From Bacteriovoracaceae bacterium UBA4573 (GTDB taxonomy: Bacteria > Bdellovibrionota > UBA1018 > UBA923), in contig DGKJ01000011.1 of the NCBI GenBank assembly GCA_002387735.1, positions 1 through 14,511 on the forward strand: DNA of 14,511 bases, given 5' to 3'. Both the position numbers and the translations under genes were made by a program. The notes under the pieces were generated by a model. The model saw only the letters and a program-made list of their open reading frames with translations, was not told where the DNA came from and ran no database searches. Each line of letters opens with the position of its first letter. Positions within the stretch are counted from its first letter, which is position 1. Shown piece by piece: positions 5,756 to 13,049 of this stretch.

Positions 5756-8067
5756 CTCTGATATTCGGGATTCGAAGGTCCATCGCCTGGCTTCTGGTGG
5801 CGGGTCTTGGTGCGCTTGCTGCACTGTTTCTCTATTCTTACTCGCTCTTTGGCGAACTTGAGCAACTAATGACTCAAGAGCGGCAATCGCGCCCATCTAT
5901 AATATATTCCGATATATTCGTAATACGTAAGGACGCGATTTTCGAAAATCAGTTTTTACTCGACCGCTTAGCCGATTTGCGCATTCCGTTTCGGTTTGAA
6001 AACGGCAAACTCGAATACGCCGCTCGCTCGTTCGAGTATCCGGAAACGTTGCGAGATCCCGGTGTTCATTTTCCGGTGGCCAATGCACTGATTGCGGTTG
6101 AAACGTCCCAGGGTTTAATCTCTGCTATTTCGGTAGATGGCGAATCTCACGACGCAATTGCTCTTGAACCAACAACCATCGCTCAGTTATCGGGCAACTC
6201 TTTGTCTATTCGCGATTACGTAAAAATTGGAGAAATTCCCACTCAACTTCTGCAGGCTATTATTGCGATTGAAGACCAGCGTTTCTTGGACCATCCCGGC
6301 TTCGACTTACGCAGTCTTATGCGCGCAATGTGGGTAAATTTGCAGTCTGGAAGTTTTTCCCAAGGCGGAAGTACGATCACTCAACAGCTGATTAAAAACC
6401 TTTTGGGTACTCGGCAAAAGACCGTGGCCCGCAAGGCACGGGAACTGGTTTTGGCAATTCTCATGGAGGCTCGGTACACTAAAGAGCAAATTTTAGAGAA
6501 ATACCTGAACGAAGTTTATTTTGGGCAAATTGGTTCACTTGAAGTTCACGGCGTGGCAGAAGCCGCCCGCTACTTTTTTGCAAAATCAATCGACAAGCTC
6601 TCTCTCGCTGAAATGGCCCTAATTTGCGGCGTTATTCGCGGCCCTGGGTTGTACTCTCCGTACAAGAACATGCAAAAAGCCATTGAACGCAAAGACACCG
6701 TGCTCGGAAAAATGATGGAACTCCGAATTATTTCGGGCGAAGACTATGAGTTGGCCCGCGGAGAACAGCTCACGTTTGCGCCACCGACCCAAGCCGGTAA
6801 TCGCGCCCCATATTTTGTCGATTACGTAAAAGCGCAGGTATTAGACCAACTTGAGGATCGTTTTTCGGCCGACGATCTAAGTGCGCAAGGTTTACGCATT
6901 TACACCACGCTCGATCTTCAGCTGCAAAAAAAGGCTGACGCAGCGGTAGCCGCGTGGGTACGCGAGCTGGAGTCACGGCACAAAATAGAGCGACCGCTTC
7001 GACTTGAGGGCTTGCTTGTAGTCGGCGATCAGAAGTCGGCCTCTTTGCGAGCCTTAGTGGGAGGACGTTCCTACGCTGAAACTAATTTTAACCGAGTGCT
7101 AAATATGAAACGACAAGCGGGTAGTACTTTTAAGCCCATTATTTATTTAGCGGCGTTCGAAAAAGAAAAAGATGCTTCGGGCGTCTCCTACACTCCTGCT
7201 TACCTCATTGACGATGAACCGTGGACTCACAAATACGTAGGCGATCAACAGTGGAGTCCTCGCAATTATGAAAAAACCTACCGCGGCCGAATTGGTTTGC
7301 GGGAAGCGTTTGTAAATTCAATTAATATTCCTGCAGCAAAAATTGGTGTTGATGTAGGACCCGCTGCGATCGCATCGCTGGCGCGTAAGCTCGGAGTGCA
7401 GTCAGCCATACCCGAAGTACCATCGGTAAGCCTAGGTTCGGTGGACGTTAGTCCGTTGGATTTGTTGAGTGTTTATACAACATTTGCGAATCAAGGTGCC
7501 TGGAAAGAAATGACGGCGGTCACTGCGATTACTGACGCCTCCGGTGGAATTCTCGCACGATTTGTGGCCAAAACCGGACAGGCCGCCGAACAGGCGAACG
7601 TGGACCTGCTTAACCATTTGTTGAACGCAGTGACTACTGAGGGAACCGCAAAAAGTTTGCCGGCACTGGGTTACAAAAAAACCTCATTTGGAAAAACTGG
7701 TACTACTAGTTTCTATCGCGATGCTTGGTTTGCCGGTTTTTCCGAAGACCTAGTAGCCGTCGCCTGGGCTGGGTTTGACGAACTAAAAGTGCCTGACAGT
7801 GAAGACACGAAAAGTCTTGAAACATTTAAATCTCCCGCGCAACTTACGGGTGCAGGTTCAGCGTTACCAATTTGGGCCAGGTTTTTTGCCACAGCTCGAC
7901 CTGCTGCATTGGCCGCGGAACAGCCGCTGCTGGAGACTGACCTCGAAAAACAAAGCATCGATCGATCGACCGGGTTGATTTCAAAATCGACTTGTCCCAA
8001 CGAGTGGGTTTACGAAGAAAAATTCAAACCCGGAACACTGCCTGAAAAAGAGTGTGACCAACACTAA
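5749..8067 (+). CDS. mrcB: Bifunctional class A penicillin-binding protein, PBP1b-like
   Basis: This inner-membrane murein synthase polymerises lipid II (glycosyltransferase, GT51) and crosslinks the strands (transpeptidase). Positions refer to the 772-residue form starting at 5749. A short cytoplasmic tail precedes one membrane anchor (about 8-32). Residues about 50-135 resemble the UB2H domain of PBP1b, with the pattern YAARSFEYPE followed by a two-strand stretch. GT51 follows, with the catalytic glutamate E175 in EDQRF, then GGSTITQQLIKN (206-217) and the YLNEVYFG motif. The transpeptidase has STFK (nucleophile S459, K462), SIN (524-526) and KTGTT (649-653), so all three penicillin-binding motifs are intact. 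The UB2H-like region argues for mrcB over mrcA/PBP1a. Length is close to the 800-850 typical of PBP1b. No Lpo-type activator is recognisable nearby. It is convergent with the peroxiredoxin gene 25 nt away. Confidence 0.93.
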   Translation: MSTLIFGIRRSIAWLLVAGLGALAALFLYSYSLFGELEQLMTQERQSRPSIIYSDIFVIRKDAIFENQFLLDRLADLRIPFRFENGKLEYAARSFEYPETLRDPGVHFPVANALIAVETSQGLISAISVDGESHDAIALEPTTIAQLSGNSLSIRDYVKIGEIPTQLLQAIIAIEDQRFLDHPGFDLRSLMRAMWVNLQSGSFSQGGSTITQQLIKNLLGTRQKTVARKARELVLAILMEARYTKEQILEKYLNEVYFGQIGSLEVHGVAEAARYFFAKSIDKLSLAEMALICGVIRGPGLYSPYKNMQKAIERKDTVLGKMMELRIISGEDYELARGEQLTFAPPTQAGNRAPYFVDYVKAQVLDQLEDRFSADDLSAQGLRIYTTLDLQLQKKADAAVAAWVRELESRHKIERPLRLEGLLVVGDQKSASLRALVGGRSYAETNFNRVLNMKRQAGSTFKPIIYLAAFEKEKDASGVSYTPAYLIDDEPWTHKYVGDQQWSPRNYEKTYRGRIGLREAFVNSINIPAAKIGVDVGPAAIASLARKLGVQSAIPEVPSVSLGSVDVSPLDLLSVYTTFANQGAWKEMTAVTAITDASGGILARFVAKTGQAAEQANVDLLNHLLNAVTTEGTAKSLPALGYKKTSFGKTGTTSFYRDAWFAGFSEDLVAVAWAGFDELKVPDSEDTKSLETFKSPAQLTGAGSALPIWARFFATARPAALAAEQPLLETDLEKQSIDRSTGLISKSTCPNEWVYEEKFKPGTLPEKECDQH

Positions 8068-8092
8068 AAAAAATGGTTGGGAAAAACACAGT

Positions 8093-8575
8093 TTAGATCT
8101 GCTTTTGGTCTTTAAGATCTTGAATGACTTTCAATAATTCGTCTGACTTGCGATGCAAAATGTTGGTCGCTTCAATATGACGATAAAGCACGGTTCCTTG
8201 CTGCGAAACAATGAACACTGCACGGCTCACTCCACCAATACTTAAAAACGAGGCCGTGCCAAATTCCTTGGCGACTTCGCGCTTATCGTCGCTCAGTAGC
8301 GAAAAATTAAAACCGTATTCCTTCGAAAAACTTTCGTGGTCTTTCGTGGAATTCTTGCTCACTCCGACGACCTGCACGCCTAGGTTCTTAAATTCATCTA
8401 GGTTATCGCGATAACTACAGAGTTGTTTGGTGCAAACCATTGTAAAGTCGCCCGGATAAAACACCACCAACGCGGCACCCTTAGGTAGAATGTCTTTATA
8501 GAACGATTGATCCTTGCCGTTTTGATCTTTCAGCGTGAATTCCGGCACTTTACCGCCAACTGCGATTCCACCCAT
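8093..8575 (-). CDS. bcp: Bcp-type thiol peroxidase (peroxiredoxin)
   Basis: This cytoplasmic thioredoxin-fold peroxidase reduces hydrogen peroxide and organic peroxides. Starting at the ATG at 8575 it has 160 residues, the normal Bcp/PrxQ length. The active-site segment is YPGDFTMVC, with T45 and the peroxidatic cysteine C48 (PxxxTxxC). A second cysteine five residues later (C53, in TKQLCSYRD) is the usual resolving cysteine of the atypical two-Cys Bcp/PrxQ group. The conserved arginine is R118 in the SRAVFIV strand. An upstream in-frame TTG at 8626 would add 17 residues, but a GGAGG site sits 5 nt before ATG 8575, inside that extension, and the conserved fold begins just after it. The reductant is presumably thioredoxin. 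The gene may stand alone, since both neighbours are on the opposite strand. Confidence 0.93.
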   Translation of the reverse strand: MGGIAVGGKVPEFTLKDQNGKDQSFYKDILPKGAALVVFYPGDFTMVCTKQLCSYRDNLDEFKNLGVQVVGVSKNSTKDHESFSKEYGFNFSLLSDDKREVAKEFGTASFLSIGGVSRAVFIVSQQGTVLYRHIEATNILHRKSDELLKVIQDLKDQKQI

Positions 8576-8580
8576 ACCAA

Positions 8581-8585
8581 CCTCC
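8581..8585 (-). promoter_or_regulatory. Ribosome binding site that decides the peroxiredoxin start
   Basis: On the minus strand GGAGG lies 5 nt before the ATG at 8575. No comparable site precedes the TTG at 8626. This shortens the protein from 177 to 160 residues. Confidence 0.75.
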
Positions 8586-8688
8586 GAATTGCTGTAAAAA
8601 CTACTCGGTGAGCAAGACTTCGACAAGGCCGCAGATCTAACCTCAGGGCTAACTCCTTGAAATCACGATTGTCAGACTGGTGTCAAAA

Positions 8689-8704
8689 TGGCATACCCCT
8701 TGCT
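8689..8704 (+). promoter_or_regulatory. Sigma-54 (-24/-12) promoter of the kinase-regulator operon
   Basis: The sequence TGGCATACCCCTTGCT matches the RpoN consensus TGGCAC-N5-TTGCW at 10 of 11 defined positions. The invariant GG and GC are spaced exactly as required (the two dinucleotides start 12 bp apart). The predicted start point is about 8715, leaving a leader of about 29 nt before the ATG at 8744. Upstream, TCAGGG (8643-8648) and CCTTGA (8655-8660) form an imperfect dyad that could be an activator site, but this is weak. The downstream operon itself encodes a sigma-54 activator, which makes the site functionally credible. Confidence 0.75.
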
Positions 8705-8743
8705 GAGAGGGTTCTGCCGTTCCCGCTTTCGCGGCCGGCGACT

Positions 8744-10750
8744 ATGAAAGTACTCTTCAGGCAGTGGATTAGTGGTCTTCAAAGATTCCGGGTGCAGGCT
8801 CTAGCACTCGGAGCTGGGCTTGTTCTAACACTGGTACTGCAAAACTTTCAGTTCAATCTCTTTGAGGCCTACCTGTACGACCTTCGCATGAGAAACAAGG
8901 GCACGGCCTCTACGCCCAACCACGTAGCGATCATCAAGATTGACGATAAAACCGTAGAACAACTTAACGAGTTTGCGCCGCTTTCGATCGAACAACATGT
9001 GTTGCTGCTTCGCATACTTGGCCGAGCAAAACCAAAAGCGGTGGCTTACCTCATTAATTTTAACGACAGCATGCTCGCCGACGGTGATGACCATTCAAAC
9101 CCTCGCGTCATGCGTGCGGCAGATTCATTCGTGGACCTTGCCGACCAACTTTCAACCAATGGCACCCAGGTCATTTTGGGTACCGAAATCGACGTTACCG
9201 GCGAAGTGGTGCCAGCGTTCCCGCTCAGTAAACTGCCGCATCGAGTAGCGCTACTTCACAAAGACGGAAACACTTTTTCGGAAGATAAAGTTACACGTCG
9301 GGCGCTATTTTCGGTGTACGACGAGCCGGTTCTCCACACTCATTTGGCGGGAATCATTTCTGGCAAAACACCTCAAACCAAAGATTTTCGTGGCGTCTAC
9401 TACATGCCTGAAGTTGAGGCCCACTACTTTTATATAAATTATTCGGGTCCGACCCAAGATGACCGGCACGGGATACCCGAGTATTCAGCCATTGATGTAC
9501 TGAATGGCAGTGTTGCGGCCGATGCGTTTGAGAACAAAGTAGTATTAATAGGCACGAAGACAAAAGACGACTCGAATGACTATGTGTATACGCCGTATTC
9601 TCGCGCGATTTTTACGAATTCAAAACTAGTCGTTCACGCGAACGTTTTAGAAACTTTGGTAAACAACAACGCGATCGTGAAAGCTTCTAGCCTGGTCGAC
9701 TTCGCGTTAACATTTTTACTCACGAGCTTTATTATTGGATTAGTTTTTTACACCACTCCCGCACGCGGGGTGGCAGTCACTATAATTTGCGCTATCGGGG
9801 TAACCATTTTTGCATCGATCGCGTTTCGGTTTTTTTCCGTGTGGGTTCGATTGGCCCACCCGTTGCTTGGCGTATTTTTTGCGTATTACGTCTTTGTTCC
9901 ATACCGCTTGATAATGGAGTACAAAAAACGCTGGCAGTTTCAAAAGAAAAACGAAGTATTGCTGCAAGTTGAAGAACTGAAGAACAACTTCATGGGTCTT
10001 ATCACCCACGATTTAAAAACCCCGGTGGCGCGAATTCAGGGCTTGGCCGAAGTACTGGATCGCAACGGGGCGGACCATCTTTTAACTGGCGAAATTATTT
10101 CAAGTACCGAAGAATTGAATCGGTTCATTACGAGTATTCTTGAGCTTACTAAAATAGAATCTGATCGCGTTGAATTCACCAAAACGAGCAAAGATGTGAA
10201 CCGAGTAATTAAAGACGTCATTCAAAAGTTTTCGTTTTCACTGCAAACAAAGCGCATTCAACTACAGTTGAATCTCGAACCGCTGTTTCCGATTCAAATT
10301 GACCCCGGTCTCATTGCGAAGGTTTTAAGTAATCTGATCGATAATGCAATAAAGTACTCCCCAGTAGGAGCAAGTATTATTGTCAGTTCGAAAGAATCCC
10401 CTCATTTAAAAAACTGTGTGGAGATTTCGGTAAAAGATACGGGTTATGGCATTGAGGCTAAAGACCTTGAAAATTTATTTACTAAATTTTATCGCGCTAA
10501 AAACGATCTTACGATGCAAACCAAAGGTAGCGGCCTCGGTTTGTACCTTAGTCGCTATTTCGTAGAAATGCACGCCGGACAGTTAACAGTCGATTCGCAT
10601 CCCGGCCAAGGAAGTACCTTTACTCTAACCTTACCAATCGACGAAAAAGCGACTCGACCAACAAATGTTAATCGAAGAACTTTCTTCAAACGCAACAACA
10701 CCAAATTGCAGAAACGCCCCCGTCAAAAAGGAGATGAATTGTATGTTTAA
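8744..10750 (+). CDS. CHASE2-domain sensor histidine kinase
   Basis: This membrane sensor kinase autophosphorylates on histidine and passes phosphate to the regulator encoded next. Positions refer to the 668-residue form starting at ATG 8744. A first membrane segment (about 17-34) leads into a large extracytoplasmic CHASE2 domain (about 35-315, with the typical VAIIKIDDKTVEQL strand). Three closely spaced membrane helices follow (about 318-336, 342-362, 366-388), the usual CHASE2 topology. A short coiled stretch leads to HisKA with phospho-acceptor H422 (THDLKTP). The ATPase domain shows the N box NLIDN (530-534), DTGYGI (565-570) and GSGLGL (595-600). A basic tail ends the protein. There is no receiver or PAS domain. 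A TTG at 8657 would lengthen it by 29 residues, but that region contains the sigma-54 promoter, so I reject it; ATG 8744 has no clear ribosome site. CHASE2 ligands are generally unknown. Confidence 0.92.
   Translation: MKVLFRQWISGLQRFRVQALALGAGLVLTLVLQNFQFNLFEAYLYDLRMRNKGTASTPNHVAIIKIDDKTVEQLNEFAPLSIEQHVLLLRILGRAKPKAVAYLINFNDSMLADGDDHSNPRVMRAADSFVDLADQLSTNGTQVILGTEIDVTGEVVPAFPLSKLPHRVALLHKDGNTFSEDKVTRRALFSVYDEPVLHTHLAGIISGKTPQTKDFRGVYYMPEVEAHYFYINYSGPTQDDRHGIPEYSAIDVLNGSVAADAFENKVVLIGTKTKDDSNDYVYTPYSRAIFTNSKLVVHANVLETLVNNNAIVKASSLVDFALTFLLTSFIIGLVFYTTPARGVAVTIICAIGVTIFASIAFRFFSVWVRLAHPLLGVFFAYYVFVPYRLIMEYKKRWQFQKKNEVLLQVEELKNNFMGLITHDLKTPVARIQGLAEVLDRNGADHLLTGEIISSTEELNRFITSILELTKIESDRVEFTKTSKDVNRVIKDVIQKFSFSLQTKRIQLQLNLEPLFPIQIDPGLIAKVLSNLIDNAIKYSPVGASIIVSSKESPHLKNCVEISVKDTGYGIEAKDLENLFTKFYRAKNDLTMQTKGSGLGLYLSRYFVEMHAGQLTVDSHPGQGSTFTLTLPIDEKATRPTNVNRRTFFKRNNTKLQKRPRQKGDELYV
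10728..10733 (+). promoter_or_regulatory. Ribosome binding site that decides the response-regulator start
   Basis: AAGGAG lies 9 nt before the ATG at 10743, inside the end of the kinase gene. The receiver domain starts immediately after this ATG (MFKILVVDDD). An upstream in-frame ATG at 10665 would only add 26 residues unrelated to a receiver. Confidence 0.8.
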
Positions 10751-12188
10751 AATCTTAGTGGTGGACGACGACTCTGGACTTCGTTTAACCGTCACCAGCG
10801 CGTTAGGCGAGGCAAACTATCTGGTAGAGCAAGCCAGCGATGGTGAAGAAGCTTTAAACAAGATTCGTTCTAGTTCTTACGACCTAGTACTCATGGACGT
10901 TAATATGCCGCGCATGAATGGTATTGAGGCGCTTAAGCAGATTAAGAGTTATGACCCGTCGATCATCGTGATTATTTTGACCGCCTATTCGAACATTCGC
11001 GACGCGGTGGAAGCCACTAAAGAAGGGGCATACAACTATTTAGAAAAACCGATTAAAGCTGAAAATCTGGTTTATTTGATCGACAAAGCCTTGCGCGCCC
11101 ACAGCATGGTGCGCACCATGTCGTTTTCAGCGCCGGTAATTAAGCTGCCCGGTGGTTCGACCTTTGTTGGCCAAAGCAACGAGATGAAGAAGATTTTTAA
11201 TGTGATTGACCGCCTTTCGCGCGTTGAAACTGCGGTTTTGATACGGGGCGAATCTGGTACCGGTAAAGAACTGGTGGCCAATGCCGTGCATTTTAATGGC
11301 CCGCGCAAAGACGAGAACTTTGTTACGGTAAACTGTTCCGCGATTCCTGAAAATCTCATAGAAAGCGAATTTTTCGGCCACGAAAAAGGCGCATTTACTG
11401 GCGCTGATTCTCGCAAGATTGGTAAGTTTCAATTTGCCGATGGCGGAACTTTGTTTTTAGACGAGATCGGCGACATTAGCGCGGGCATGCAGGTAAAACT
11501 GTTGCGAGTTTTGCAAGAAAAGAAGTTCACGCCCGTGGGTTCAAACCGCGAGATTGAAGTGAACGTCCGCATTATCGCTGCAACGAACCGGAACTTAGAG
11601 GAAATGATCAAGAAAAACGAGTTCCGTGAAGATCTTTACTATCGCTTGAACGTGTTACCAATCTTTTTACCGCCACTGCGTGAACGTCGTGACGATATTG
11701 AACACTTGGCGTTTCACTTTGTGGCTAAGTTCAATCAAATGCACCGAAAGAACATTAAGGGTATAACGCCTGCGGCCATGCAGTTATTGCGGCAGCACAA
11801 TTGGCCGGGCAATATTCGAGAGCTTGAGAACGTGATCGAACACGCGTTTGTGATCGAGAACGGCGACGAAATTTCGCCTATGTCATTGCCAGAATCGGTG
11901 TCGGGCAGTTCGTTGTCGCAGTTTAGTGGGTTAACTGAAGCCGGCGAAGCGGCTTTAACCAATGCAGCAACTGCACAAGGCGCTGACTTGAACGTTGGCT
12001 TTACGCTTGATCTCAACCGTTTGGACTTTCAAGCGGGCAAAGAGGAGTTTGAAAAACAATTTCTCATTAGCGCGCTTAAAGCGTTTAAAGGCAAGATCAA
12101 CCAAACAGCTATTCATGCGAACATTCCGAAGAAAACGCTTCTTCGAAAGCTCGAGAAATATGGCATAACCGCGCGGGACTATCAGTAG
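10743..12188 (+). CDS. NtrC-class sigma-54-dependent response regulator
   Basis: This cytoplasmic transcription activator of 481 residues has the full three-part NtrC layout. The receiver (1-120) has acidic pocket residues D8-D10, phospho-acceptor D52 (LMDVNMP), T80 and K102. The AAA+ domain (about 140-375) has a FVGQS start, Walker A GESGTGKE (169-176), the sigma-54 contact loop GAFTGA (216-221), Walker B TLFLDEIGD (235-243), an arginine-finger region FREDLYYRLNV and the WPGNIRELENV sensor II helix. A linker of about 60 residues rich in Ala, Gly and Ser leads to a Fis-type helix-turn-helix (about 436-475), somewhat diverged in its recognition helix (PKKTLLRKLEKYGI). ATGTTTAA shows start and kinase stop overlapping by 8 nt, so translation is coupled and pairing with the CHASE2 kinase is nearly certain. 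Target genes are unknown apart from the likely own promoter at 8689. It ends 3 nt from the convergent parvulin gene. Confidence 0.96.
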   Translation: MFKILVVDDDSGLRLTVTSALGEANYLVEQASDGEEALNKIRSSSYDLVLMDVNMPRMNGIEALKQIKSYDPSIIVIILTAYSNIRDAVEATKEGAYNYLEKPIKAENLVYLIDKALRAHSMVRTMSFSAPVIKLPGGSTFVGQSNEMKKIFNVIDRLSRVETAVLIRGESGTGKELVANAVHFNGPRKDENFVTVNCSAIPENLIESEFFGHEKGAFTGADSRKIGKFQFADGGTLFLDEIGDISAGMQVKLLRVLQEKKFTPVGSNREIEVNVRIIAATNRNLEEMIKKNEFREDLYYRLNVLPIFLPPLRERRDDIEHLAFHFVAKFNQMHRKNIKGITPAAMQLLRQHNWPGNIRELENVIEHAFVIENGDEISPMSLPESVSGSSLSQFSGLTEAGEAALTNAATAQGADLNVGFTLDLNRLDFQAGKEEFEKQFLISALKAFKGKINQTAIHANIPKKTLLRKLEKYGITARDYQ

Positions 12189-12191
12189 TGG

Positions 12192-13031
12192 TTAGAGTTT
12201 AAACTCTTTCAACGCGTCTTCGTTAATCGATACGTTCGACTTCGTGCGAAGGTCGGTCAGCATGTCTTGCATGAGTTTCATGCGGTACGAGTCTTTCACT
12301 TTTTGTTCGACTTCTTCGAAGCCCGCAACTTTACCCTGTTTGTGATCGGTTACCAAAATCACGTGATAGCCAAACATGGTGCGTACGGGGTCGCTAATTG
12401 TGTTTTTCTTCATGCTAAAAGCCGCAGCAGAAAATTCAGGAACCATGCGTTCTCTGGTGAAACAACCGAGTTCGCCTTTGTTGTCCTGAGCAGTTGGGTC
12501 GATTGAACTTTTTGCAGCCATTTGTTCGAACGCCTTCAAATCAATCGCGCCCTTTTTGTTCTTTTTCTTCTTTAACTCTTCCGCAATTTTCGTTGCAGTG
12601 CCGGCGTCAGAAACCACAATGTGGTGGGCGCAAACTTGGCTTGTGTCGAACATATTTTTGTTGGTTTCATAGAATTTTTTTACTTCGCCGCGCTCGAGTT
12701 TAGGCTCCAAACTTTTTTGCATAAAACGCGAAGCCAGGTACTGACGCTTAAACCGCTCTAGCGCTTTCATGTAGTCTGGGTCTTTATCCAGACCCGCTTT
12801 GGTAGCCGCTTGAACCAGCAATTCGCCGTTTACTGCGTTTTCAACAATTCCGCGACGGGTCGTATCGTCTTTATTGATCGCCGCACGTTGTTCGTCGGAA
12901 ATTTGGGAATATTCGGCTTTGAGATCTTCAGTGTTAATGGTTTTTTCACCGACCGTGGCAATCTTCGCGGCGAACGCGGGAGCAGACGCAATTAGCATCG
13001 TCGCTAGGGTAAATAGAATCTTGGTTTTCAT
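12192..13031 (-). CDS. Periplasmic parvulin-type peptidylprolyl isomerase
   Basis: This is a predicted exported foldase of 279 residues that speeds proline cis-trans isomerisation and may act as a SurA/PrsA-like chaperone. A clear signal peptide ends at APAFA (about 16-21). An N-terminal helical chaperone-like region (about 23-120) follows, with VxNGELLVQAA in the SurA_N style. The parvulin domain (about 130-230) shows CAHHIVV (probable catalytic H136), D178 in SSIDPTA, GELGCF (186-191) and the closing GYHVILV with H223. Two cysteines, C134 and C190, both lie in the parvulin core. An AGGAGG site 5 nt before the ATG makes the start firm. It is smaller than SurA (one parvulin domain, not two) and lacks the PrsA lipobox. 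It is 18 nt downstream of the QEGLA gene on the same strand, so the two are probably one operon. Confidence 0.92.
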   Translation of the reverse strand: MKTKILFTLATMLIASAPAFAAKIATVGEKTINTEDLKAEYSQISDEQRAAINKDDTTRRGIVENAVNGELLVQAATKAGLDKDPDYMKALERFKRQYLASRFMQKSLEPKLERGEVKKFYETNKNMFDTSQVCAHHIVVSDAGTATKIAEELKKKKNKKGAIDLKAFEQMAAKSSIDPTAQDNKGELGCFTRERMVPEFSAAAFSMKKNTISDPVRTMFGYHVILVTDHKQGKVAGFEEVEQKVKDSYRMKLMQDMLTDLRTKSNVSINEDALKEFKL

Positions 13032-13036
13032 AAAGG

Positions 13037-13042
13037 CCTCCT
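13037..13042 (-). promoter_or_regulatory. Consensus ribosome binding site of the parvulin gene
   Basis: Read on the minus strand the site is AGGAGG, 5 nt before the ATG at 13031. It lies in the 18-nt gap after the QEGLA gene stop, as expected inside an operon. Confidence 0.8.
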
Positions 13043-13049
13043 GTCTCGA

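Noticed and set aside
8657..8743. 29-residue N-terminal extension of the CHASE2 kinase from a TTG
   Set aside because: The stretch contains the sigma-54 promoter, has no ribosome binding site for the TTG, and is not part of the CHASE2 layout.
11072..11432. Two overlapping minus-strand frames of 114 and 101 residues inside the regulator gene
   Set aside because: They lie under the highly conserved AAA+ domain (Walker A, GAFTGA), which explains the open antisense frames.
12194..12207. 14-bp perfect palindrome around GAGTTTAAACTC at the regulator-parvulin junction
   Set aside because: It is AT-rich, has no loop-forming spacer or T-tract, and codes for the last parvulin residues; not convincing as a terminator.
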